Source of the DNA: Gonatopus flavifemur
Lineage: Eukaryota > Arthropoda > Insecta > Hymenoptera > Dryinidae
Direction of reading: 5' to 3'
Assembly: GCA_018340375.1 (NCBI GenBank)
Contig: JAFFJZ010000002.1
Location: 47,450,001-47,514,000 of the forward strand
Length of the DNA: 64,000 bases
Shown here: piece after piece, positions 47,501 through 58,798 of the stretch
How positions within the stretch are numbered: the first letter of the stretch is position 1
How the letters are laid out: each line of letters starts with the position of its first letter
Program-made: the position numbers and the translations under genes
Notes under the pieces: model-generated
The model's database searches: none
What the model saw: only the letters and a program-made list of their open reading frames with translations
Told to the model about the DNA's origin: nothing

Positions 47501-48270
47501 TTTCTTATTTTGGATATTGATTTTTTTTTCTCAACATACTTCAGTGAAATCTGAAACGAAAAATGACGTTGTACCATCGTGTCGATCAAAAATATCAGGA
47601 AATAATCTCAGCCATGTATCATCTCCATAAAATATGATTTTATGACCTTGTTTTTTTGCTTGTAGTAAAATGTTATCTCCAATTGCCAGTTTACCACCTA
47701 AATTCTTAGCGACATCGACAAAACTTGGCACTGTTCCTGTAGTTATAGCCTATGATTAATTTTTATTATCAAGCTATTGTCTAAGATTTTTGAAACAGAG
47801 TAGTCAAAAATGTTTTTCAAGACGAAGGTACCTTGATTCGTGGTAGAGTAACTGTTGGCGCTTGTAATTTAGCTCTTAGTAAATACGCTGAATTATTTTG
47901 TATAAGGTTACTGGTTATCGGCATGGCAGTTTCTCCAACAGAACCAGCAATGAAATCCCATCGTAAAGCGTCAATTATCATGATCACTAATTTGTCAATC
48001 ACAGGCTTGTATAATACTTCTGGTTTTATCCTGTGATAAGCACACTCTCATATCAATGTATTCATTGAACAAATTTGGGAGAATAGATAAAAGGATAAAA
48101 TAGAATTGGAAATCATCATACCTCACATTTTCTATGAACTGTGGGATGTCATCTGTTGTTGATATTTTACTATCAGGATATTGAAGAGGGAAAAATCCAT
48201 GTAAAAATAATAAAATTGAAAATGGTCCAACTAATAGTAAATAAGGCAATACAAAGTTTTTACTAATCAT
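44545..48270 (-). CDS. PIGG: PIGG orthologue, GPI ethanolamine phosphate transferase 2, 13 exons
   Basis: Exons in transcript order: 48270-48122, 48030-47832, 47749-47540, 47472-47284, 47215-46867, 46788-46592, 46526-46269, 46204-46029, 45950-45763, 45700-45550, 45413-45119, 45032-44866, 44779-44545. All are GT-AG with consistent phase, 920 residues (human about 980). An ER enzyme that adds ethanolamine phosphate to the second mannose of the GPI anchor. A signal anchor near residues 8-25 is followed by a lumenal alkaline-phosphatase-like domain: IDALRWD (69-75), PTVTLPR with the nucleophile threonine (108-113), FYGDDTW, SFFVSDFTEVDNN, HYLGLDHIGH (about 210-219) and ICGDHGM (260-266). Multiple hydrophobic helices then run to the C-terminus. 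All metal-binding motifs appear intact. The ATG at 48270 fits the signal anchor. Confidence 0.93.
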
Positions 48271-48513
48271 TTTCTCTGTAAGAAAAACAGTAACATATTA
48301 ATTATCAAAAACTTGACAATTATCATATGTAACTTACTTAATAATTACACAAGTTTCACATATTTTGAAGTAATTTTAGGAATGATTCCAAAATCATCAT
48401 GGGCATTTCTGAATTCAAATATCCTTGTGTATCCTTGTACTCTCACCCCTCACGTGTGCTCACACTGCTCACGTGCTTCTTGAAGTGGCCTCTTGAGCAG
48501 TGATGCCAGATTC

Positions 48514-48680
48514 GAGACCGTTTTTACTCAACCCATTGGCCGCTTCCCCTTTCTCTCACCATGCGAAATAAGTCGCGCGAGCGACAGAGAAAGAGTGACT
48601 ATCACTCTCTCACTCGCCTGACTTATTTCGCATGGTGGGAGAAAGGGGAAGCGGCCAATGGGTTGAGTAAAAACGGTCTC
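48514..48680. repeat. Near-perfect 60-base-arm hairpin, GC-richer than surroundings
   Basis: The arms start gagaccgtttttactcaacc and run through ccattggccgcttcccc...catgcgaaataagtc, matched by the complement ending ggtctc. The loop contains serial cgagcgacagagaaagagtg-type purine runs and their partial complement. Confidence 0.85.
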
Positions 48681-48692
48681 GGTCTCGAATAG

Positions 48693-48995
48693 GGATCCTT
48701 TAATGAGGGATCGGACAATCAACTGCTGATTACGGATTGGTCGGCCGCCATTAGTGGGATAGGTACTGATATTTATGAAAATATTCGAGATACATATTTA
48801 AAGTCAGCTTATTCATGTATAATACTTACAATTAAGTGAATCTGAAACATTCTTCGCACAAAGCATGTAAATACATTTGAGAAAAATGATTTTAATAAAA
48901 TAACATACACTATGCATGCTTAACTAAACTATAGAAAAAACCGGAAGTATCCCATTAATGGCGACTGATTGTCCGATCCCTCATTAAAGGATCCC
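48693..48995. mobile_element. TA-flanked MITE (GGGATCCTTTAATGAGGGAT)
   Basis: Inverted ends of about 45 bases (gggatcctttaatgagggat...cggacaatc and complement), with TA on both sides. 303 bases, no coding capacity. It interrupts the outer foldback. Confidence 0.8.
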
Positions 48996-49019
48996 TAGTC
49001 TCGAATCTGGCATCACTGC

Positions 49020-49715
49020 TCTTGAGTGGCCTCTTGAGTGTTGATGGCGAATTCGGCTTAATGGTCTATTCACATAACTTACGCGAGAACGTAGTGCGCG
49101 GAAACTGCATACAATGGATGGATTTAAAGGCATACAGTGATCCCCGCTGATGCAACCAGGAGCGAACTATGGCCTGTGCCATCCAGGGTTGGGTACACAT
49201 AATACGGTAGATTTTATGCAAGGAATAATGTGCGCATAAAACTCATGCAGGTAATGCAGATAACTAAAGGTGGTTTTTTGCTTCATCTTTTTTCATGGTC
49301 AAGTTGGGTTATAATTTTTAAATTATGAATTGTTTACCATTTCAACATTCATAAATATCTATTTCATATATTCTGAATTTTGAATTTCAAGTCGGAAATA
49401 ATTTTACAATGTTTTATGCGTAATCTGCGCATAGTTAACGCATATCACTTATTGCACGCGCACAGAACCCATCCCTGGTGCCAACGGCGCCATGGCGCAG
49501 GGTTGGCAGGCCATAAAAGGGCGGCAATCGGGTCGAAAAGAATATTTATTAATTTTAATAATTTGAAAATAATTCTTAGGAGAATAATATTCTACGCATT
49601 AAAACAACATTTTCTGGTAATGAATATTTTCGTGAAAAATTAATTTTTGCTGCCATATAAGAGGCGGCAACAACCAAAGTCCGCCTCTGGATGCAAGTGA
49701 TACAACGCGCCAAAC
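49020..49715. other. Non-coding, repeat-like DNA
   Basis: No gene seen. Locally GC-richer patches (49430-49530) look like decayed transposon sequence, but I cannot assign a family. Confidence 0.4.
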
Positions 49716-50024
49716 AAGCGTACCGATTTAGTAAACATTTTTCCAGCAAGAATACTCTGAACTGAATTCATGAAGAAGTATGAAATTCTCAGGAATCAAT
49801 CTTCTCAACCCTTTATCTATTGCTATACATCGCCCGAATTTTGAACTTCGAAAAAAGGTTTGTGTTACCGACTGAGAAAAAAATATTTTTTCGAAATTCA
49901 AAATTCGGGCGATGTACAGCAATAGATAAAGGATTGAACATTGATTCCTGAGAATTCTATACTCCTTCGTGAATTCAGTTCAGAGTATTCTTGCCGAGAA
50001 AATGTTTACTCAGTCGGTACGCTT
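49716..50024. mobile_element. Foldback element, ~130-base arms
   Basis: The arms aagcgtaccgatttagtaaa ... caatagataaagg and complement pair through most of the element around a short loop near 49870. No coding capacity. Confidence 0.75.
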
Positions 50025-50055
50025 GTATGGTGGGTTACATCAACGGGGATCGCTG

Positions 50056-50429
50056 CCCAGACAGCACAGGAAGTTCTCTGTATGTTTCGGAAACGTACTC
50101 TTGGTTCCGCGTGTTTTGATCTCCATGGAATAGGTTTTCCAAACGTTTGAAGTATCTTCCCTTTTGATGCTTCTGATTGAGTTCTGAGGACGTTCTTTTT
50201 ATCTACTACGGGATGTTCTTGCCATGTCTTCCAAACGTCCTTTCATGAAAACTACCCTTCAAAAACACAAAATCACACGGTGGGCAAGGATGGAACTAAA
50301 CGGGACATTTGCATGTCCCTGGGACATACATGTGACGTTCTTAGAACATCCTGAGACGTTATTTGCACCATCCCTTTGTAATCAAGTACGTTTTCGGAAC
50401 CTTCGAAAAACCTCCCGGTGCTGTATGGG
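50056..50429. mobile_element. Full-length CCCAGACAGCAC element
   Basis: Bounded by cccagacagcac (left) and gtgctgtatggg (right), 374 bases. Its left part is shared with 17298-17390. It contains several GAAnnTTC-type palindromes but no long phased HSE. Confidence 0.7.
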
Positions 50430-50439
50430 TGGTATCCCC

Positions 50440-50719
50440 TTCAGTGATCCCAGATGAGCTCCGAACTGAGGGGAAGAGTATCCCCCACCACTATGCCATA
50501 TATACATGTAACGTATGTGTTGGTGCACCACTACATATGTTCGTAAATACCCTGGTAACACACAATCTTCGTCAAACGTTCTGAGAATGTTTGCAGGACG
50601 TTTAAATATTCTAGGAACGTTCGGAGAATATTTTACGCACATTGGTGTTACTTGGGTATATGGCATAGTGGTGGGGGATACTCTTCCCCTCAGTTCAGAG
50701 CTCATCTGGGATCACTGAA
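50440..50719. mobile_element. Foldback element (TTCAGTGATCCCAGATGAGC)
   Basis: Arms of about 70 bases from ttcagtgatcccagatgagc through ggggaagagtatccccc to atggca and complement. The centre (gaacgttcggagaatat, cgttctgagaatgtttgc) recurs inverted at about 52010-52105. Confidence 0.8.
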
Positions 50720-52736
50720 CCCCTTGAGAGGATACGAGCGCATAGGTGGCTCCATCTGAGGCATTTTTTTCCAACCAAAATACTAAAAACTGAACGCATA
50801 AAAAAGTCTGAAATTTTTAGGGATGAATGTTCGAAGGTTTATCTAGGCCTGTCCAGAGCCGGAATTGAGGGTTCGGATGCAAGAACCGACGCTACGCTCG
50901 AAAAGTGATAGAAGTATTAAAATCAAGTAGTCAAAATCAAAAGTTGGAATTTCGGAAATTGAAAAATACTGGGCGATAGGTATTGAAAAATCAATCCAAG
51001 TCTCCGTTTACGATTTTTTTCTGTGTGAGCGACAAAAATAAAAACTACCTATTATTTCACACCAAAAATCAATGGTTTTGCACCATCAAAAAAAAACCTC
51101 AAGGGATCCCTCATAGGAACCTTCGAGGGTTCCCCTGGGGATTTGGCACAAAAATTTTTTGCCTGGGACCCATCTGGGAACCCTTGTGGGACTTTATATA
51201 AGATATTGTATTCAACATAGGATCTCATAATTGGTCAAAATTTCTTGAAATTTCATGCTTTCCGTATATAATTGTGAAATAAATTTTCAATTCACCCAAC
51301 TGTGAATAAAATTAATTTATATATCATTGAACTTAGGATTTCTAAAATATCAAAATGAACAAATGATGAGAAGACACGTGCGATTATTCATCTTCGAAAT
51401 TATAATTCCATTCAAACATGAGGGGTATCTCTAGTTTCTCTATTTCCACAGGGAAAGGTATTAAATATTTGCATCATCAAAATTCAGGACAGCGTGATGA
51501 TATTAGAGTTTACACCAGGTGAAATCAATATCGATAATGACAGGTCACTGCAATTTTTATTCAATCCTTATAATCAAACTGTATTTTTTCGAATTAAAAT
51601 TACAAATATATATTTTATATTTATCAACATATGCAATTTTCAAGTATTTGTTTTTACAATACAAAAGTACGTTAAATGAAAATGTATGTTAAGTTGTACC
51701 ATTGAATTTTACACATTTCAAACTTTATTCACATCAACTTCAGAAAAATTAGACAGATTGAAACATGAACATGAATTATTCTGCACTACTGAAAATTGCT
51801 GTCAGATCCACTAAAAAAATAGTTGCCAGAGCTATCAAAAAGATATGAATTATTGGTGAACTAATGTAACACATTTTTGGAGAATATTTCAGTATCGAAA
51901 GAGATCACTGGGCCACTGTTGTAAACAGTATTCGTCCACCATTGTTTATACTGATCAAAATCATCTTTTCAGTCATCTAAGTTCTTATTGGGGGAGATTT
52001 GATATGGCCCAAGTAACACCAATGTGCGTCAAATATTCCCCGAACGTTCTTAGAATATTCAAATGTCCTGCAAACATTCTCAGAATGTTTGACGCACGTT
52101 TTGTGCTACAAGGGGAGTATTTAGGATGAATCGGTTCAAAAACACTTCATGTAGGATCTTACATGAGCTCCCACGTGGGATCCTGTAAGGGTTCCCAGAT
52201 GGGTTTTGGTCATAATTTTTGTGCCAAATTCCCAGGGGAACCCTTATGGGATCCTATCTGGGGACCCTTATGGGAACCATCGAGAATTTTTTTGATCGGG
52301 TGAACATTAAACTCATTCCAACTCGGCCATTTTTCAATGTATTGAAATAAATCTTACGAATTCTGATCCGTGAGACATTTTTGAAGACAACAATGTTGAA
52401 AAAATGTGTAAAAATTGACAGAAAATTGATAAATTTTTAATTCGAAGTGAAGACCACGCTTTTCATGCTCCGCACTGAAAAAGTGGTGGAGGGAATATGA
52501 GCTATAAAGAACTTCCAGCGACAAAGTTGTTCGTTAGGATATAAAGAAACTTTTTGGAAATTTCCAGATCGATTGAACTAATAGTTCGCAAAATACAGCG
52601 ATTTTATAAGAGCGTGCAACGGAAATTTTTCATGATCTTGCGTCGTTTATCGAGTGAAGTCGGAGTCCGTACAAAAGATTGTACTCCTTTGATTTCTCAA
52701 CGTAGGTTTATGTTTTTGGGGTCGGAGAATTTCATT
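50720..52736. other. Repeat-rich non-coding DNA
   Basis: No gene seen. 51095-51190 and 52145-52300 are related in opposite orientation (aaccctt.tggga, gatggg, ccaggggaaccctt blocks), which suggests a decayed larger foldback. 52010-52105 is related to the centre of 50440-50719. Confidence 0.45.
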
Positions 52737-53090
52737 CCCAAACAGACACGGAGATATCTTTTAGAATTCTAAAAGATATCTTCCAAAAGTACAAGAAGTC
52801 TTGAAGGATTTTCTAAAAGATATCTTTTCGTATTCGAAAAGATGTCTTATGCAACATGAATAGATTTCTAAAAGATGTCTCGGAGACTTCTCCAAGATAT
52901 CTTTAAGAAGAAATTAAGAAATCTAAAAGAATTCTTCAAGATTTCTTAAAGATGTCTTGCAAAATTCATAGAAATGTCTTGGAAGAAGCTTGAATTTATT
53001 GACGGAAAAAAATTCTTTTTCCTTCTCCTCCCTCCCCCCATATTTGTCTTTGTCGCTCTCGCACTCCTATGAAGTTGACTTTATCTCAAT

Positions 53091-53165
53091 CCTTGAGGTT
53101 GCGGGAATCGAACCCGCGCATCTTACGATGTACTTACGCTTCAGTGACCTGAGCTATAGAGACAG
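53091..53165 (-). repeat. tRNA-like SINE head (A and B boxes)
   Basis: Read on minus: an A-box-like TAGCTCAGGTCAC near 53157-53145 and a perfect T-arm GCGGGTTCGATTCCCGC at 53117-53101, at tRNA-like spacing. The acceptor ends do not pair, and the D and anticodon stems are broken, so it is not a working tRNA. A tRNA-derived SINE or pseudogene fits best. Confidence 0.5.
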
Positions 53166-54140
53166 TTCGGTTTTGATGCTTATGATTGTCGATATAACAC
53201 AGTGGAATCGTGTCAGTGGTGTACATTTTCAGAGTAGAAGTGATCTTTTGAAAAAACTGTTATTATATAAACAAATGTCAGATAAGTTGGTCGTGGATAC
53301 CACAGATTCTTCCTAAATTATTTCTATCCCAACGTTGTTGAAGAATAACTTATTAATGAGTATGAATGAGAATTTTTTTGAATTTCCCTGGTGAAAGGGA
53401 AGCGTGTCATAAAGAGTAACGGAAGCGTAAGCATGTTTCAGATTACTTTCCTAATACTTCTCATATGCTTCCTATCCACTCTTGGATTACGCTTCCGTGC
53501 GTAAAGCCCGGTTTCTATGAAATTGGGGTTTCTTCGGATACGCTTCACACATTTCAAATATACGTTTGAACCACTCTTAATGTTCCACTTGACGCTCGGT
53601 ATACGCTTAAATCCACGTTCCAAATCCTTTCCAACTACGTTCCTGACACTTTCTATTACACGCTTCCCTTTCACCAGGGTTACTTGAAGGCTGTACATAA
53701 AATTGAGCGTAAAAAGTTCAGTGATTTGTAGAATATTTGTGTCTTGAAGATTCGTCAATTCCAGCGCGGGTATTAAAAGGTTACAAAATCGTAATTTTTG
53801 CAGAATTGAAAATCTCTTGGAATGTTTATAGATTTTTCAAGCTTTCGATTTGTGACCGAATTTATCACATGTGTTATTCGATTATAATTAAAGGCACATT
53901 CCGAGTGTTATTCATGTCAATTCATATGATTAGGTATTTATAACCTAAACCTGCTGACAATTCACCTTCTTAAACATATTCTGTTAAAGTCTTCCAGGAA
54001 AATATCTTTCAAACGCTTCTCAAAGATATCTTTAAGATATCTCGCATGGTCGTCTTGGAGATGTCTTGAATCGAGACATCTTTTAGAAATCTTTCACAAG
54101 ATGTCTTTCCAACACTTCTGAAAGATATCTTTAAGAACTC

Positions 54141-54158
54141 TTCAAGAACGTTCTTGAA
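54141..54158. promoter_or_regulatory. Perfect four-unit HSE inside a foldback element
   Basis: TTCaaGAAcgTTCttGAA, four perfect units in 5-base phase and itself a palindrome. It lies in the right arm of the composite element at 52737-54213. Confidence 0.55.
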
Positions 54159-54334
54159 GATCTCTCAATTGAGTATTCTTTTAGATATCTTCAAGAGCTG
54201 CGTGCTGTGTGGGGATTGTTTATAACTTCCCACACAGCACATCCACCGATGTCCACGTCGCATCTCCGTGGAGGCGAGGTGGAAGAAAGGGAGACGTGGA
54301 TACAAGGTGGAAAGAACGGAGAGGCGACGGAGAA

Positions 54335-55336
54335 ATGTCCGCGTGCTGTACGGGTTATTACGAATTTTTACAAGGGGATTCTGCAAGAGCTGCAGCCGCT
54401 AGTATTCGCAGCGCGTTCAAGTCAGACGTTGTTCATCATTCAACTGTATCTCGTTGGTATCAACGTTTCCGTTGAGGCGATACATCTTTTGAAGACAAAC
54501 CCAGGTCCGACAGGAAATCAGCTGTGAACCATGAAAAATTGCGTGCACTCTTAAAGGCAAAGCCTAACACGTCGTCACGAGAATTAGCCAACAAACTCGG
54601 TTGTAGCCACCCCACGATTCTCCAACATTTACAAGAGATGGGATATAGAAAAGTTGTGTCGTCTTGGATACCACACGATCTCAGCGAATCAAACAAAGCG
54701 TCACAGGTGTCTATATGTCTTGCACTCCTGCATCGTCCGAACAGAAAGGATTTTCTTCGAGAAATCGTCACTGGAGATGAAAGTTGGGTGCTCTATGTTA
54801 ACCACACACGCAAGCAACAGTGGCTACCGAAAGGAGAAAAACCAGAGCCAAGCCCTAAACTGCCTCGCGGAGTACAGACACTATTACTCTGTTGTTGGTG
54901 GGACTCCGAGGGCTTGCTCTATTACGAATTGCTACCAGCTAAAACCAGGATATCGGCGGATACTTACACTAGACAACTGCAAAAACTGGGTGAAATTATC
55001 AAACTGCAAAGGCGTAGACGTGTCCAAGCTCGACTCCTCCATGACAACGGTCGACCCCACGTAGCTAAGATGACACAAGACTGTATTTCGCAGCTGGGTT
55101 GGGAAGTTTTACCACATTCACCGTATTCACCAGACTTGGCTCCTACCGACTACCATCTTCTCCAGCCATTGAAGAATTATTTACAGGATAAGGAATTTGA
55201 TGATCTCGCCGATCTCGAAAATGCGCTGAACGACTTTTTTAACTCACGACCAAAACAATTTTGGACGGATGGCGTGCAAAGTTCACCAGAGCGTTGGGCA
55301 CGAGTTGTAGATGCAGAGGGAGCGTACATCACTTAA
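54335..55336 (+). pseudogene. mariner (Tc1/mariner DD34D) transposase with one in-frame TGA
   Basis: 334 codons in a single frame, close to the usual mariner length of about 340. The N-terminal helix-turn-helix region has HSTVSRWYQRFR, then TGA at 54473-54475 where the family usually has arginine or serine before GDTSFED. After it come a second helix-turn-helix (SRELANKLGCSHPTI), WIPHDLSE (family WVPHEL), TGDESW with D148, HDNGRPH with D237, and APTDYHLL with D272. D237 and D272 are 34 residues apart, the mariner triad. The only break is the nonsense codon, so the copy is young. I could not find matching terminal inverted repeats; the left flank begins with a cccacacagcac end (54229) of another family. 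The fragment starting at 54524 would lack the first DNA-binding motif. Confidence 0.85.
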
Positions 55337-57157
55337 TAATATTATATTATGAAAATAATAAAAGCTTTTTTTTTCACTTCTTTTGTGTGTTGCAAGACTT
55401 TCTTTACCAAGCTATTATAAATTATATATAAACTGCATATAATTATATTCAAATTCTATATAATTTTGATCATGTTTCCACTCGGGAAAACTGAAGTCAA
55501 ACGCGGGGCCTGATTGGAAAAAGTCGGCTCAATCGGCTGAAAGCCAGCGCTGTCGGTGTACATTCGCTTACAATTTCTGCAATTCTCTGTGACGCTTTAC
55601 CATCTCATTTTCGCCAGGGTGACGCAGGCCTGACCGAAGATACATCCAAGCGCAACAGAAACGGACATTGAAACATTTTACACTTTTCAGTTCCAATCAG
55701 TTTCAATATTGCATGGTTCCAGCGAGCGTCGATTTTTTCCAAGCCCTGTAGAATCATTTCCATGAATCTCAGCAACTTTCTTCGAGGAGATAATGAAAAT
55801 TACTTCAACATCGAGTATCGTTTATTCATTTATTTGATTTTTTTTATCGCATTATACTATTTTTCATTTATATACTCCATTTTTTTTATAATTTAATTAC
55901 AAGTATATCGTCACCTAATCATCTATGAGGATACAGATTGGTTAATTATTATAGATATTTCACAGTATTGACTCTATATTCTAATCAGACGACTAAAATG
56001 TTCTTTTTTTTATCTACAAATATATTATCTCGCACAACATATGAATACAAATATATGTATATTTATATACGTATATACACATATTGATATTCCTATATAA
56101 TCAATAATAATCTGTTCTCAGTATTCAACTATATATTCTCTATGTTCCTATCGTTCACAAGGATTATGAAAATCAATATCCCAATCAAAAATTAAGAATT
56201 CATTCAAAAGTTGAAAATGGAAACATTTGAAGTGGTGTTTTTTCTTTTCTTTTCTTTTTTTTCTCTCTGTTAATGAACAAATTTAGGAAGATGAGCTACC
56301 GGTACAATCATAACTTCAAAGTTGGGATTTCATTCGATTTGTTCATAGTTGTGTAAGAAGAACCCAAAACTCGAGGGATTTGAATTACCAGTTCTTTATT
56401 TCCTCAGCGACTCAATTGGATTCTTTTTGCCTAACTATGGTCATTTGACGCACACAATTCAGGTCTTTCATTCTTCCTATTCTTCCTGAAGGAAGTCCAG
56501 TTGCTGCTTTCATTTCACATCTCACAGCCTAGAAGTGACTTAAATCAAATATACAATTTCATTTTTGATGAACCAACACATTTTTTAACACTTCATAATA
56601 ATAATATGCCAACAAATGACAAGCGTTTTTTGGTTTTTTGTTTTTACAATCGTATCCCACAGATTGTGATATATGATGTGTGTGTTTATATATATATATA
56701 TTTTTTATTTATTTATTCATTTATGTATGCGCGTTGAATTTAGTACATTTATAACTGTATTGTGCATTCGAAGGACAAATCATAACCCAGAAGTTTATTT
56801 TTCAGAGCGTCGGCAGTGGAACGTACTGCAATATATATAAAAAAAAAGAAAATATATTTAACACCGTTACTCGATCTCTTGATGATTTTCTTTCTCTTTC
56901 CTTTTCTCTTTCCCTTTTTGTCTATCTATGTTATGTACAACGAGTTTAGTTTAGCAACTTATAATGAATAGTTTTGTTACAATAAACTTTTTTCATATTC
57001 AACGTGTTTTTGTATAAACTATGCAGTGCCAATGCCTATTAAATAGGTATTATAAGTACACATAGAATATATATATATATGAGAAATCGACTTGGTGAGT
57101 AATTGGGTATTCAAAATTATAAACTTCAAGTCACAACACCGTGGACAAAACGTAAAC

Positions 57158-57204
<47 letters not shown>

Positions 57205-58766
57205 AATGTATTCAAACACCAAAACTTCATGATGACTTTTTAACAGATGAAAACAAGCGAGTAATAAATCAATGGTCCTCTCATATACTCGTAAAAAATG
57301 TAACTAATGTTAAAGAAATGTACGGTAGTAGGCAGATGACATTATTCTACAAGAGTTCCATTATATAAGTTGTTTTCTGGTATCGATAGAGCAATGGAAA
57401 TCAAGTACAGTAGATATTGCTTATGCGTTTATATTGTATATATATATATATATTTTTTTTTTTTGAGTTCCTTTATGAGATATATCTTATCTCAGTCTGT
57501 CGTAGCACTGACAATGAGGAGATGAAAATAAATTATATCAACATGATCTTTTTAGAATATTTCTGGTGTATCTGCATATATCGTGCATTTTCTCACTCTT
57601 GGATTGGAAGGCTGTCAGGAAAAGTTAACAAACAATCGAAGGATAACAATTTGAACGAAATTTTCAAAGCACCGTATTTTGCAATTACAGATTTTCATCA
57701 ATGATGATTCATTCATTACAGTCATCAAGTTTCATGTCTTCAGAGGTAGTGAAATTCCTAGTAAGTAATGAACAGGTAATTAAATCAATCTAGTAAGAAT
57801 TCCAATTATCTCAATCCTATTTCTTCTATAGCTTCTTTTTTAATTGTTCGAATAGTTTTTAACAAATTCATGAAATTGCGATAAATACCCTTCAAATTTT
57901 GCTTAAAAATAAATGAACCAATCTTGCATATCTCGGGAGAAGCAAAAAAAAACCTACATGAAAGAATTTCAAGGAATGGAGTAGTGAAAAAGAATGCCCA
58001 ATATATACAAACACACATATACAATTAGATTCATTAATATCATATACTTTTGATTATGACATGATTGTTTTGATGGTTTAGAATGGGAGATCTTGTTGAA
58101 TTCGCGCAATTATATGAATGCTCCAAGTCTTTTCTTCAACTCTAACAGCATAGAATCTTACAAACTTATTTCTAAAATATAACTGAGACATTTCAGAAAT
58201 CTGACCGAGATGTTCTCACTTTACAAAGAGAACAAATTTTCAAGAACAATCCATTAATTACCCATATCGAATGAACGTTTATCGAATCAATTAAATGTCA
58301 ATTCTCATTGACAAAATATTTTATAGAATATTGAATATTTGTTTGATCGAATAAATATCCAGTTGATTCGATAAAACTTCATTCGATTCAACTGAGTAAA
58401 CCCATGTGGAAGAAATTCTCAGAATTATATATAATTTATATATAAACTATATTGAATCATATCAAAATTGTATATAATTTTGAAAATTTGAATTAGATTC
58501 ACACAACATCAAAGGATTATCAACGATGCTTCGAATGAATACGTTACAGAACATTTTTAATCATCCAAAATCAAAATTTTGTCAAGATCAATAGTTATAT
58601 TCTGTTTTTGAAATAGACATAAAGTGAAATTGGAGTTCTCAAAAGATACGTCATCTGTTTTGCCTGCATCGCTGTTAGAAAAGAAGCTTTGTCGAATAGT
58701 TTTCATGAAGATTCGAGACATGATTACGATGAAAGGTACTTTGACACAATATATAGATTCATTTTC

Positions 58767-58798
<32 letters not shown>

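Larger units (their letters stand above)
48497..49019. mobile_element. Outer nested foldback upstream of PIGG
   Basis: gcagtgatgccagattcgag on the left pairs with ctcgaatctggcatcactgc on the right. Inside lie a long hairpin (48514-48680) and a separate TA-flanked MITE (48693-48995). It begins about 225 bases upstream of the PIGG ATG. Confidence 0.75.
52737..54213. mobile_element. Composite AAGATATCTT-family element with internal insertions
   Basis: The left end resembles cccaaacagacac (52737) and the right end is gtgctgtgtggg (54202-54213). Both terminal thirds are full of aaagatatctttaaga motifs. The middle (about 52985-53980) is unrelated and contains a tRNA-like segment and a palindromic cttcc.../...gaag tract. 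It carries a perfect HSE at 54141-54158. Confidence 0.55.

Noticed and set aside
53091..53165. Functional tRNA gene
   Set aside because: The T-arm is perfect but the acceptor, D and anticodon stems do not pair.
55337..55420. Right terminal inverted repeat of the mariner copy
   Set aside because: No stretch here matches the left flank in inverted orientation well enough to call.
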